Shown here piece by piece: positions 24,901-33,300 of a stretch of 34,115 nucleotides of DNA (positions within the stretch are counted from its first letter, which is position 1; every line of letters begins with the position of its first letter). Position numbers and translations under genes: made by a program. The notes beneath the pieces were generated by a model. That model did no database searches. It was not told where the DNA came from and worked only from the letters and a program-made list of their open reading frames with translations. Source of the DNA: CAZMCH01 sp964564735 (lineage in GTDB: Bacteria; Poribacteria; DTPJ01). The stretch spans positions 1 through 34,115 of the forward strand of contig CAZMCH010000042.1 of assembly GCA_964564735.1 (NCBI GenBank). Direction: 5' to 3'.

Positions 24901-26491
24901 GAATAGAACCAGACTCAACACGAGTTCCTGAAGCGCCAAGAGAATCTTTTGGAATAACGGCAAACTTCCATCTTTCGCCTTTATTGGTTGCCTCTTTGGG
25001 TAATATCTTTGTTTTATAATTTGATTGAAGGACAAACTGTGTTTGGTTTGGCAAGACTTTATACCATTGATATTCATGCGCCCCCTGAGTGTCATTTTCA
25101 GGATCAGAATATGTAAAATCCGCCTCCAAATTATCGTCAGATGTAGGGGCAAAAGGTTTTATTGTCAGATTTTGTGCTTTTGGCGGTGCATTACCGATTG
25201 TTATAACAGTAGATGCTCTTGGTGTCCCAAATGACCTACCATCTTTTGGTGCAATAGAAAATCCCCATTTTTCACCTCTCGTAACAGCTATATTTAATAT
25301 TTTGTTTGCTTCATTCTGTATAATAAGCTTTGGCTGTTCAACCCCGTTCTTGACCCAAATCAATTCGCTTCCACTTTCTGTATTGCCATCAGGATCAGAA
25401 AAATCGTATAAAGCCTTAATTTTATCGCCTGTGACTGGATCACGATATGGAGATGGTTTCTGGTTTGTTTGTGGGTCAACAGTCTCGATTCTAAGGTTGG
25501 TAGCTGTTGGTGGATTATTGGTATTATTTATTGTAAAACTGCTTGGAGAAGACCAATCACCAAAAGATGTTCCATCACTAGCTTGCAATCTTATCTGATA
25601 GCTACCTTTACCATCAGGCTGATCAGCAGATGATTTCCAATATAGAGTCCGGGAGCCGGGCGCAACGCCAGAAGCATCTCCGCTGATAGTAGCACTAGAC
25701 CAATTTGTTCCGTCTTTGCTATATTGAGCAGATACACTACATAAGTTATTCTCCGCATCTGTCAATGTATACGCAACTGCAACGTCACCATTGGCTTGTG
25801 CTTGAGATGCTGAATTTATCGTTACAGAAGGAGGGGTATTTGTTCCGCCGCCACCGCCACCATTTTCTCCTGTTATTTCTAATGAGCTAACATTCCATGT
25901 TCCACTTATAGTTACTGAATCAGCGATAACTCCGCCAATTGCAATTGCTTGCATGACTTTCAAAGCAGCAGTTATGGATTGACCGGGTTCAATAGAGGAT
26001 GGTGAAATTGATTGGACAGCAATTTTTCCGGGTGGCATACTCATTGAAAAACCGCTAAGAGTGCTGTTAGTTATCTTAAATGTCTTTGATCCTGCTGATG
26101 AATTATTATATGTGGATGTCCTAGAGCCTTGCGTTGTTTCACTTAGACCCAATAATGCTGCGCTTGCGGTAACACTATAATTTTCTTGGATAGTATAATT
26201 TCCTATTTCTGTTAGGTTTGCTTGTGCTGTGAAGCCACTACCTGGCATATATTGGACTGTCAAATTTTGAGTGATATTCGCTGGACTCTTTATAGTTATG
26301 GTGCCAGTCATTGAAGTTGATACGGATATTGATAATTCTAGCCCTGCTGGTAATGGCAATGAAGAAGTTTGAGTCCCCCTCGATATGTTAATAGATTGTG
26401 GAAAATCAGCATAGATGAAAAAACTGGATAAAATCTGTATTAATATTGCTATAATTAATAACAAAAAAGCATTTTTTGGTTTATTGTGCAT
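18968..26491 (-). CDS. Giant secreted repeat protein (2507 aa) with Ig-like A and B repeats and FlgD/type-IX-like tail
   Basis: The largest gene in the window. The N-terminus carries a signal peptide (NAFLLLIIAILIQILSSFFIYA). Residues ~35-215 are a beta-rich domain ending in a GGGGGG linker. Then come about fourteen ~85-residue A repeats (PPxAxNLxIxPxxPxTxDD ... IRWYKNG ... WYFTVxPxDG) and about five B repeats (DxDGDxCxLxIEY ... ATIKEA ... RITPNDG). After the A repeats lie an unmatched Ig-like unit and a cadherin-like unit (LPVISNALDDL, DITLILTDTDNGKTEKTDV). The last ~95 residues are a FlgD-like tail: NYPNPVIQDTKIPY, LWDGKDDFG, SSGVYFYHLRAG, MKKMVVQR. Such architectures usually make long flexible surface fibres or adhesins. 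No enzymatic motif is seen. AGAGGA precedes the ATG; a TATAAT lies ~45 bases upstream without a clear -35. No frameshift is visible. Confidence 0.88.
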   Translation of the reverse strand: MHNKPKNAFLLLIIAILIQILSSFFIYADFPQSINISRGTQTSSLPLPAGLELSISVSTSMTGTITIKSPANITQNLTVQYMPGSGFTAQANLTEIGNYTIQENYSVTASAALLGLSETTQGSRTSTYNNSSAGSKTFKITNSTLSGFSMSMPPGKIAVQSISPSSIEPGQSITAALKVMQAIAIGGVIADSVTISGTWNVSSLEITGENGGGGGGTNTPPSVTINSASQAQANGDVAVAYTLTDAENNLCSVSAQYSKDGTNWSSATISGDASGVAPGSRTLYWKSSADQPDGKGSYQIRLQASDGTSFGDWSSPSSFTINNTNNPPTATNLRIETVDPQTNQKPSPYRDPVTGDKIKALYDFSDPDGNTESGSELIWVKNGVEQPKLIIQNEANKILNIAVTRGEKWGFSIAPKDGRSFGTPRASTVITIGNAPPKAQNLTIKPFAPTSDDNLEADFTYSDPENDTQGAHEYQWYKVLPNQTQFVLQSNYKTKILPKEATNKGERWKFAVIPKDSLGASGTRVESGSILIANQLPTIRNIKVTGNTGDITITFDLEDLDGDSCDLKIWYRKGPAERRAATIREATQEKGIIKNVKPATGITITWLSKEDEPSSKDDFLIGIVPNDGFQDGTEVSSQRFPLDNNDEPTAKNATITPPKPRTIDDLIANYEFSDPNNDKESASRIRWYRNKTEQTAFRDKKKVENGATKRDEEWYFTVEPSDGKEFGKLIQSSVVKIINTPPMAENVKLEPVNANSEDDLLAVFNYVDADGDPQSGTEIRWYLDGIEQTEYNDKTKVTKDITIKGQVWFFRVRVSDGTDFDEWRESNRIKLGNVAPKIENLVFPDGDEGYRDVLIEFDLFDPNDEKCTLTVEFRGGMANQWTKATIKEPLTGVLPGHIKLTWESHKDQDVRTSTLFQIRITPDDGSGVPGTPVESIFIKLDNNIPPVASNLKITPEKPTTTDNLNAIYTYFDEDNGKESGSEIRWYKNNGTITDFKGNVLSASVTTRGESWYYTVRPRDGARFGKVVKSDPVTIVNTPPIARTLSIQPANPKSNGTLTARYEYRDVDSDREEGTELEWYMNGELKLQKIVNTEADKVLPLAISKGQRWSIKVKPKDGIDFGEIAESSAVAVDNAPPVVENISISGNSGNIVITIDLIDTDGDPCNLKIEYQGGTAKTSWVNATIKEAITKITPGKQWKFSWLSQEDERGNKSDDYRIRVTPNDGVVSGDSIASNRFSINNNGAPSAANLAILPEAPTSSSNLEVNYVFIDPDGDREDNPEIQWYKNGVVEIAHNNKKTLPSAVTKKGDRWHYTIKVYDGKDYGKLQMSPDVVIKNAPPTAEDVRLSPEFPRVDQALIATYQYRDADGDLEKESKIEWYKNGVYEKIYDGYTTIPALVTLKGEEWFFTVRPNDGFDLGLPVQSNKVYVGNTPPDASSLVILPVNPLTTDDLKASYVYVDAENDPESGTKITWYKNNVVQTQFNDMLIVPSSATARKQVWYFTVQPKDGKQTGLLRQSNFIVIGNTPPIASNLSITPAYPQKKDDLVANYEYYDVDNDIEGRSEIKWYRNNVWVSAYDGLKRIVSKELQDREIWYFTIRPKDDELFGSVQTSKVVEIGNPIPRVNSLFVLPENPLTTNDLSVKYDYTDPNNIPESGSLISWYKNGVIQTEYNDLRVLPSSATTKGDRWHFTVKPRNSGKLLGEEQSSAPVTISNSPPKLIAVAMQPAKPTTNDDIIADYIFSDDDGDRETRNEIRWYRNGVLQTVYNDLTELPASATNRNEEWYYTVRASDGTSFSDIVTSSKVKILNGKPIITKPVIIPSNPKTTDDLMVGYDYSDTENDLESGTEIKWFKNNVNQTELHNLRIVPASFTSKGEKWHCVVEPNDGIDFGLPLTSAIVSIENSRPVALDVSATPNKVFRGKTLIINAYGKDADSVDFGPQLRCRIAYKLADGAWSELATQYVENTTPHWEASFSPDAKFIIGDYDFRAKFIDQSDSESDWFEKIRLIAVENSLPVISNALDDLRLQEDIVKDFDLSAYGSDFESGKNLKWSIDQSSVNKNLFNASIFEDKVLKIEPVADKNGSDDITLILTDTDNGKTEKTDVTIIIDPINDAPTAPTTLKISPELPNTLDTLICSASGSTDVDNDNIVYRYQWYKNGVIQPDQKSSDVHYTNTVKGEIWKCEVTPSDGKIDGLSKSVEVKIGNVIPKINGIKTDGYTKDIIVSYELEDPDIDPCDIRIEYRIKGGSWKTATTSSSLLSITPSKDLKITWRSGVDLPDTETSECRIRLSANDRTLSSEFSESSSFLLDNKSPVFTITAVVNPIHNAYVDINVVSHEELSEKAPDVSAILNEKELIKIEMNKVGDKIWTGLLKLNSGFDGNVLITASGTDLYSNSSKAEIIRAFKIPEPDPIPTKFLLGQNYPNPVIQDTKIPYEITESAIVVLRIYNINGELIRTIDAGYKSAGYYNSPERAILWDGKDDFGFAVSSGVYFYHLRAGKSETMKKMVVQR
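19552..25840 (-). repeat. Protein-level A/B repeat array inside the 2507-aa surface protein
   Basis: Reading the protein from its N-terminus, the order of the ~85-90-residue units is B, A, A, B, A, A, B, A, A, B, seven A, an unmatched unit, a cadherin-like unit, A, B. Each B unit contains one conserved cysteine in a block like DPCNLKIEY. Unit sequence similarity is moderate (roughly a third of positions by eye), so the repeats are old. The array limits are approximate. Confidence 0.75.
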
Positions 26492-26637
26492 ATTTTTTTC
26501 CTCTTTATTACATATATGACACGAGAACTTGTTGATTATATAAAATCTATAAAATGAAACTCTTAAGCATTATGATTGCTTCAGATATTTAAATGATATT
26601 TATTGATAATTTGTTTTAATGAAATTAATCGCCTTCA

Positions 26638-28197
26638 TCATTCCCATTCAATAGTGCTTGGAGGTTTGGAACTTATATCATAAACAACTCTGTTAATACC
26701 TTTTATTTCATTGATAATTCTGCTGGAGACTTTTGCCAGAAGATCATAAGGTAATTTTGACCAATCCGCTGTCATTGCATCTTCAGCATCTACTGAGCGA
26801 AGAGCGATAACTTGATCATAGGTTCTTTCATCTCCCATTACACCAACACTTTTTACAGGGAGAAGAACAGCAAATGCCTGCCAAACACGATCATACATTC
26901 CAGAAGCATGAAGTTCCTCGATAAATATTGCATCAGCTTCCCTAAGTAGATCGAGTTTTTCTTTGGTGATTGAATCAATAATTCTAACAGCGAGACCCGG
27001 ACCTGGAAAAGGATGTCTTCTAATGGCTTTTTCAGGAAGACCCAATTCTTTGGCAAGCATTCTGACTTCATCCTTAAATAGCTCTCGCAAAGGTTCAATA
27101 AGCTTGAGTTTTAGGGTTTCAGGCAAACCACCTACGTTATGATGGCTTTTTATTGTGGCAGCAGGAGATTTCGACAATCCTCCGCTTTCTATAACATCTG
27201 GATATAGGGTTCCTTGTGCCAAGAATTTGGCATTCATAAATTTGCTTGCTTCCTCTTGGAAAACTTCAATAAATTCTCTCCCGATAATTTTTCTTTTTTG
27301 CTCAGGATCAACAATTTCTGATAGCTTCGTCAAAAATCTATCACTTGCATCAACAAAATCTAAATCTATGCAAAGATCATTCCTAAAGAATGAAATTACA
27401 TCTCTAGCCTCATTTTTTCTTAAGAGACCATTATCGACAAAAATACATTTAAGTTGATCACCGATTGCATGATGAATCAAAGCAGAGAGAACAGTTGAAT
27501 CTACTCCGCCACTAACAGCACAAATAACCGTATCATTACCAACCTCGTTTTTTATCCCAGCAATGCTTCTTTGAATAAACGAACTCATAGTCCATGTCGG
27601 ATTACAGTTACAGATACGAAATAAGAAATTCGATATAATTTCCTTTCCAGATGGTGTATGCACAACTTCTGGATGGAATTGAAGTCCAAAGAGTTTTTTT
27701 GTTGTATCAGCCATTGATGATATTGGTAAATTTTCTGTATGTGCAAGTGTCTTAAAGCCCTCTGGAACTTGCAGAACGCTATCACCATGACTCATCCATA
27801 CCTGTTGCTTGTAATCCAAATCATGAAATAAATCGTCATGATCATCAATATAGAGTTTGGCAAAGCCATATTCCCTTGTAGTTGTTGGCTCGACTTTTCC
27901 CCCAAGTGCATAAGCCATTAATTGCATACCGTAGCATATACCAAGCATTGGTATACCCATTTTGAAAATTTCTGTTTTGCAAATAGGAGCTCCATCAGCA
28001 TAAACACTAGCAGGACCTCCTGACAGAATAATTCCTTTCGGGGACAGTTTTTTTATCTCGTCAATAGTAGTATCGTATGGTAGTATACGGCAGTAAACTT
28101 TGTTTTCTCTAACTCTACGGGCTATTAGCTGGCTATATTGCGAACCAAAATCCAAGACAATAATCATTTGTTCTGTTGGTGATGAATTCACAGGCAT
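26638..28197 (-). CDS. guaA: GMP synthase (glutamine-hydrolysing)
   Basis: A cytoplasmic enzyme that turns XMP into GMP with ATP and the amide of glutamine. The N-terminal class-I glutamine amidotransferase domain begins MIIVLDFGSQYSQLIARR, with the nucleophile C88 in GICYGMQLMA and the histidine in LQFHPEVVH. The ATP-pyrophosphatase domain has the P-loop AVSGGVDSTV, and the C-terminal dimerisation domain ends in the family's KPPSTIEWE. Length 519 is normal. The start is uncertain: the ATG at 28197 touches its own AGGAG, whereas a GTG two codons later (28191) has that AGGAG six bases upstream and may be the real start. A strong minus-strand promoter lies at 28270-28299. Identification is certain. 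Confidence 0.97.
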   Translation of the reverse strand: MPVNSSPTEQMIIVLDFGSQYSQLIARRVRENKVYCRILPYDTTIDEIKKLSPKGIILSGGPASVYADGAPICKTEIFKMGIPMLGICYGMQLMAYALGGKVEPTTTREYGFAKLYIDDHDDLFHDLDYKQQVWMSHGDSVLQVPEGFKTLAHTENLPISSMADTTKKLFGLQFHPEVVHTPSGKEIISNFLFRICNCNPTWTMSSFIQRSIAGIKNEVGNDTVICAVSGGVDSTVLSALIHHAIGDQLKCIFVDNGLLRKNEARDVISFFRNDLCIDLDFVDASDRFLTKLSEIVDPEQKRKIIGREFIEVFQEEASKFMNAKFLAQGTLYPDVIESGGLSKSPAATIKSHHNVGGLPETLKLKLIEPLRELFKDEVRMLAKELGLPEKAIRRHPFPGPGLAVRIIDSITKEKLDLLREADAIFIEELHASGMYDRVWQAFAVLLPVKSVGVMGDERTYDQVIALRSVDAEDAMTADWSKLPYDLLAKVSSRIINEIKGINRVVYDISSKPPSTIEWE

Positions 28198-28269
28198 CTC
28201 CTGTCTTTTATTATTTAGATTAAGAACAATGTTTCATGATAATATTTATAAATGAGGTTTATGTATGAA

Positions 28270-28299
28270 AGTATACAACTATATATCGGATAGTGTCAA
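28270..28299 (-). promoter_or_regulatory. Strong sigma-70 promoter for guaA
   Basis: On the minus strand TTGACA (28299-28294), an 18-base spacer and TATACT (28275-28270) give a perfect -35 and a -10 matching 5 of 6. The predicted start is ~28263, leaving a ~65-base leader. The leader has no obvious purine or guanine aptamer. Confidence 0.75.
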
Positions 28300-28337
28300 G
28301 TTCATAGTCTTGTATTTGCTTGGCATGGAATTTGCTC

Positions 28338-28443
28338 TTAATCTAATTCAATGAGATATAGTTGACGTGTGCCTCCGGTTGTCGGTCTGACTATTACATC
28401 ATGCTTGCTTAATAACTCAAAGGCTCTGCCATTAATACTTGAT
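28338..28443 (-). pseudogene. Possible remnant coding fragment in the guaA divergent gap
   Basis: The 339-base gap between guaA and the cohesin gene contains, on the minus strand, 34 sense codons that read like a real protein C-terminus (KSSINGRAFELLSKHDVIV, then RPTTGGTRQLYLIELD) before a TAA at 28338-28340. There is no ATG, GTG or TTG start in this frame and an upstream stop at the other end. It overlaps the likely promoter of the cohesin gene. It could be a decayed 3' gene end or chance. I do not recognise the family. Confidence 0.25.
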
Positions 28444-28468
28444 TTTTAGATATTGACTATGTTATACT
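28439..28468 (+). promoter_or_regulatory. Probable extended -10 promoter of the cohesin-PorV-dockerin operon
   Basis: TTGATT (28439-28444), an 18-base spacer and TATACT (28463-28468), with TGT immediately before the -10. The start would be near 28475, ~60 bases before the ATG at 28537. Alternative -35 hexamers (TTGACT at 28453) fit less well. Confidence 0.5.
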
Positions 28469-28536
28469 TTGTGATTAAATATATTAGAAGACATAATTTA
28501 GTATTTATACAATTTTAGCGAGGAGCGATTATTAAA

Positions 28537-29358
28537 ATGAAATATTCAATAATGACAACGGCGATAGCCTTAATGTTTCTAATTTCAGGTTACTCATATT
28601 CCGCATCGGATGTTTCTGTGTATCTGAATTTTGATGAAAATAAACAAAATGTCAATGTTGGTGATGAATTTCCTGTTTATGTATTGATAGATCAAGTTTC
28701 AAACCTCAAAGGTGTTAATATAATACTTTCATTTGATAATCTAAAACTGGAATATTTATCTATTGCAAAAGGCTCAGTAATAAGCAGCTTTGCAGAGGAT
28801 ATTATTCCCGATCCTGACACTGCCAAGACTACAGGTAAGATAGAATATATGGCTGTATTAGAAAATCCGGGCATCGGGATTAATACCACAGGTGGAGTTT
28901 TGATGGTTGTCAAATTTCTAGTAAAAGCACCCGGTAACACATGGGTCAAGTTATTGACCAATGAAACTGCCTTAGCAGACTCAACAGCCAAAGCAATACC
29001 TTCCAGCATAGATCAAACATCCCGCCAAATCAATATTAATCAGGTATTTGAATTTAAACGTGTATTTAGCTATCCCAATCCTGCCCCTGATGCACGAGGA
29101 AAAGCAACTATTCGTTGTGAATCATTAGCGATATTAGAAGGTTTGGAAGCGAAAATTTTCGATATATCTGGTGAACTTGTCAGGGAAATTACTTATAATG
29201 ATTTTAATATTAGTAAAGCACCGATATATGAATATGAATGGGATTGCACAAATGGAAAAGGTCAGGATGTAGCCAATGGAACTTATATCTTATGGGTTAA
29301 AGCCAGACTTGGTTCAGATGAGAAGAATCAAACATGGAAGATTGCGGTCCTTCGCTAA
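28537..29358 (+). CDS. Secreted cohesin-domain protein with FlgD/type-IX-like tail
   Basis: A 273-residue exported protein. The signal peptide is MKYS then IMTTAIALMFLISGYSYSA. Residues ~25-155 form a cohesin-like domain: VYLNFDENKQNVNVGDEFPV, LKGVNIILSFDNLKLEYLSI and a late VLMVVKFLVKAPG strand, with the two-sheet beta-sandwich pattern of type-I/II cohesins. The last ~95 residues look like the FlgD-type tail (YPNPAPDARG, IFDISGELV, EYEWDCTNGKGQDV, NGTYILWVKA, WKIAVLR), but WDC stands where WDG is usual. Cohesins dock to dockerins; a dockerin-like stretch lies two genes downstream in the same operon. GCGAGGAG precedes the ATG. The family assignment is good; the partner is inferred. Confidence 0.82.
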   Translation: MKYSIMTTAIALMFLISGYSYSASDVSVYLNFDENKQNVNVGDEFPVYVLIDQVSNLKGVNIILSFDNLKLEYLSIAKGSVISSFAEDIIPDPDTAKTTGKIEYMAVLENPGIGINTTGGVLMVVKFLVKAPGNTWVKLLTNETALADSTAKAIPSSIDQTSRQININQVFEFKRVFSYPNPAPDARGKATIRCESLAILEGLEAKIFDISGELVREITYNDFNISKAPIYEYEWDCTNGKGQDVANGTYILWVKARLGSDEKNQTWKIAVLR

Positions 29359-29379
29359 TAGAATCTGGAGGAATATATA

Positions 29380-30306
29380 ATGTTACGAAAAGCAATTATA
29401 GGTAGTTTTATATTAACGATCGCATTTATATCTTGTCTGAATGCCTATGGAGCTTCAGGTGATGGCGGAGATGCACTAGCATTTCTAAAAAATGGCGTTG
29501 GTGTTCGTTCAATATCGATGGGTAAGGCTTTTGTGGCTGTGGCAGATGATTCAAGCTCTGGTTATTGGAACCCATCGGGATTGTCAACGATGAATAATCC
29601 GCAGTTAAGTTTTATGTATTCAAACCCAATGAATTATGATGCTCTTGGTAGTGGCGGAGTTAAAGATATAGGCTATCATACACTTAGCGCAGTATACCCT
29701 TCTGGCTACGGATCAGTAGGGCTTAATTTTGCCTATCTGAGCGTTGGTGATATACAATTAGTAAAAGATGCAAGTGGTCCAACTGGTGAGATTTTTCAAG
29801 ACAAAGAAATGGCAATAATATTATCTTATGCTAATAATGTTACAGATAATATCCATTTGGGTTCTAATCTCAAATTTGTGCAACAAGATTTATATGATCA
29901 TAAAGGTTCTGGAATCGGAATGGATATTGGTGCGCTTTATGAACCTCTTTATAATTTAAGTCTTGGTTTAATGGCTCAAGACCTAATAACACCTAAAATA
30001 ACTCTAAAAGACAATTCCTACTCACCACCGAGAAAAATTGCTTTTGGAATATTATATAAAATGCTTGATGATCGAATACTCTTAGCAACATCCATAGATA
30101 AAGCAGGAGGGCGATCTCTAAAATTTCATCTTGGGGCAGAAGGTCAGCCTATAAAAGATTTTTCTATACGAAGCGGATATACTTCCGATACAGGGGAATT
30201 GTCTTTTGGTATTGGATTCCGTATATCTGTTATACAATTAGATTATGGATTTGGTTTACTCAAATTGGGTTCTACACATAGAATATCATTAACAATGACA
30301 TTATAA
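29380..30306 (+). CDS. PorV/PorQ-family outer-membrane protein
   Basis: A 308-residue protein with a signal peptide (AIIGSFILTIAFISCLNAYGA). The mature N-terminus carries the family hallmark VGVRSISMGKAFVAVADDSSSGYWNPSGL (split for reading: SISMGKAFVAVADD and YWNPSGL). About 12-14 amphipathic strands follow (GSVGLNFAYLSVG, NIHLGSNLKFVQQDL, GIGMDIGALYEP, SFGIGFRISVIQLDYGFG), ending in HRISLTMTL. In Bacteroidetes PorV accepts type IX cargo from the translocon and hands it to the sortase PorU. Here it is encoded between a cohesin protein with a sorting-like tail and a giant dockerin protein, so a substrate-carrier role is plausible. TGGAGGAAT precedes the ATG; 21 bases separate it from the upstream stop. 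Confidence 0.88.
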   Translation: MLRKAIIGSFILTIAFISCLNAYGASGDGGDALAFLKNGVGVRSISMGKAFVAVADDSSSGYWNPSGLSTMNNPQLSFMYSNPMNYDALGSGGVKDIGYHTLSAVYPSGYGSVGLNFAYLSVGDIQLVKDASGPTGEIFQDKEMAIILSYANNVTDNIHLGSNLKFVQQDLYDHKGSGIGMDIGALYEPLYNLSLGLMAQDLITPKITLKDNSYSPPRKIAFGILYKMLDDRILLATSIDKAGGRSLKFHLGAEGQPIKDFSIRSGYTSDTGELSFGIGFRISVIQLDYGFGLLKLGSTHRISLTMTL

Positions 30307-30346
30307 TTATTATATATAAATTAAATATCGATCTGGAGGAATCATA

Positions 30347-33300
30347 ATGAGTAAGTTTAATGGCAAGATTTTAACTTTACTTCTGGTAATTTTTGCCTTT
30401 CTTTTACTGCAAGTGGCGGCTATTTGGGGAGCAACTATCACTGGAACAGTCAAAATAGAGGGCAAAAAAGATAAAAGTGGAGTTCTGATAACTATTCAAG
30501 GGCGCAATATGTCTGCTTTTACAGATAAAGATGGAAACTATTCGATAAAAAATGTTCCCTCCGGATTATATACAATCACAGCCCAAAAGCCCGGTAATCT
30601 TTCTGCCATCTTTTCTGATATTAAGGTTGAGAGCGAAACTGTTGTCCTTGATTTTGAGCTATTCGCTGGCGATCTAAAGATAGACAATCAGATCAACCTA
30701 TTGGATAGAATAGTTCTTACAAGTGTATGGAAATCAAAATCTGGAGATACTAATTGGGATAGTATGATGGATATATACGAAGATGGCGTAATTGATGAAA
30801 AAGATAGAGATTTATTACTTGCTAATTGGCGAAGAGGTAACCCAAATGTTAAATTAGGCTCTCTCTTGATAGAACAAACAAATCCTCCAAGTGCATCAAT
30901 CATTATTAATGGTGCAGACACAGGGAAGAAAGCGCCATATACCTTTACAGGCATGATTGTTGGTGATTATGTTGTTACACTTCAGCTAAGTGATTACACC
31001 CCCCAAGAAACAAAGGTTAAAATATCAGAAAATCAAATAGCAAATATTCCTATCGAGTTTAGGACTTTCGATAATCAACCTCCTGAATTTGCCAACTGGA
31101 CTACCCAGCCGATTGAATTGACAGAAGATTCAAAAGGCAGTTTAAGAATAACCGTTCAAATAACCGACAAAAGCGGACTTAGTAACAAAGCACCGCAATT
31201 TGATTATCGTATAGGTCCGAATACTTCATACAGCGGATATAAACCAATGACATTTGTTGCTAATGATGTTTGGAGTTTTGAAATCCCAGAACCAGTAGAA
31301 ACATGGGATACATACAGGGGTAAATATGTCTATTATAAGGTCAAAGCAGAAGACGCAACAGGTAATTCAGGGGAAAGTTCAGAACAACAAAAACTCATAA
31401 TAAGTATAAATGATCCTCCTATTGTTAGAATTGTCAACGTATTTACACAATGGCAAAAGGGCTTAATTACAATAACCGCAGATGCCTCTGATATAGATGG
31501 CGCTATATCAGGTGTGAAGTTTGAATATAGTTTTGATAATGCCAATTGGATTCAAATAGGTTCAGAAGTCACCAAGACACCGTATTCGGTATCTTGGGAT
31601 ACAAAAACAGTCACTGCAGGTGTTATAGGAAGCGTATGGCTAAGGTCAACTGCAACAGATGATGAAAAGGCAACTACAACATTTGTTATACCAAATAGTT
31701 TTAGTATAGACAATCAATCGCCTACAACAAGTCATGATTATGATGGTTTATGGCACAATAAAGATTTTCCAATAGTTTTAAGAGCAACTGATGGAAATGG
31801 AATTGGTGTTGCAACTATTTCTTATAGCCTTAATAAAGGAAATAAGCAAGACATAGAAATTGATGGTCAATCAAGTGCATCTGTAATCATATCAAAAGAA
31901 GATCAATCAAATGTCCTTGAATACTGGAGCACAGATAAGCTTGGTAACGAAGAACAGCATAAAACCTTATCGAATATAAAACTTGATAAGACTCCACCAT
32001 CTTTTTCTGATTGGAAGCAAGAACCTACTGATCTAACAGAAGATACAAAAGGAGCTTTTCGTGTGTCTGTTCAGATTAGTGATTCTGGAAGCGGTTTGAC
32101 AGGAAAAATTCCACAAATAGACTATCGTATTGGGGCTAATAATCAATATGATGGTTATGTAAATATGTTAAGCGATGATGGTAAAATATGGTATTTTGAT
32201 ATAATAGAACCAGTAGAAACATGGGATGCTTATCGTGGTCAATACCTATATTATAAGGTAAAATGTGAGGATGTTGCCGGAAATGTTGACGAAAGAGAAC
32301 GTATAGAACCCATAGATAATATAAACGATCCTCCGATTGTTAAGATGACGGGCATTTATAATCCATGGAATAAAGGCGTTCTTCAATTAGATGCCTCCGC
32401 ATCAGATCAAGACGGAACAATTGCAGAAGTCCGCTTTGAATATAGCTTTGATAAATCTAATTGGAGACCGATCGGTGCTTCTATAACTCATGAACCTTAC
32501 ACTATTGGTTGGGATACCGCAACAACAATACAACAAGCCCCAGTTGTTTGGTTACGTGCTATGGCTGTTGATAACGAGGGTGCGTCTTCATACGATATAT
32601 ATATAGACAGCATTGGCATTGATAATCAACCTCCTATTACGAGTGATGATTATAATGATCTTTGGCATAAAGAAGATTTTACAATAACATTAACAGCAAA
32701 TGATGGAAATGGTATTGGTGTATTTGATAAAGATATTAGATATAAACTGAACAATGGTGAAGAAAGAAATATTCAGTCAAATGGTCAACCTAGAATTACT
32801 GTTGAGGGTATCCACCAACTGGAATATTGGAGTATTGATAAACTTGGAAATACAGAAACTCATAGAACAATACAAAACATAAAGCTTGATAAAACTCCAC
32901 CGATGTTTTCTGATTGGATAAAAGACCCTGCAGATATTACAGAAGATAGCGTTGGAACGCTTAGAATATCCGTAAGAGTAACAGATTCAGGAAGCGGATT
33001 GGCGGGTAAAATACCTCAAATTAGCTATCGTGTAGGAAACGATATTCCTTATAGCGATTATGTTAATATGATAAGTGGCGCTTCGAAAGATGTATGGTAT
33101 TTTGATATTAATGAACCAGCAGGTAAATGGAATTCAGTTCGAGGAAAAATTATCTATTACAAAGTTAAAATTAGCGATGTTGCTGGTAACAATTCCGAAA
33201 GCCCAGAACAACAAGAACTGATTGATGATATAAACGATATTCCAACAGTCAAAATACTAACTGCATTTAAGCAATGGGAAAAAGGCGTGATTAAGATCGA

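Noticed and set aside
19552..25840. CRISPR array or tandem DNA repeats
   Set aside because: The periodicity is at the protein level with diverged DNA, and no 25-40-base identical repeats with unique spacers occur.
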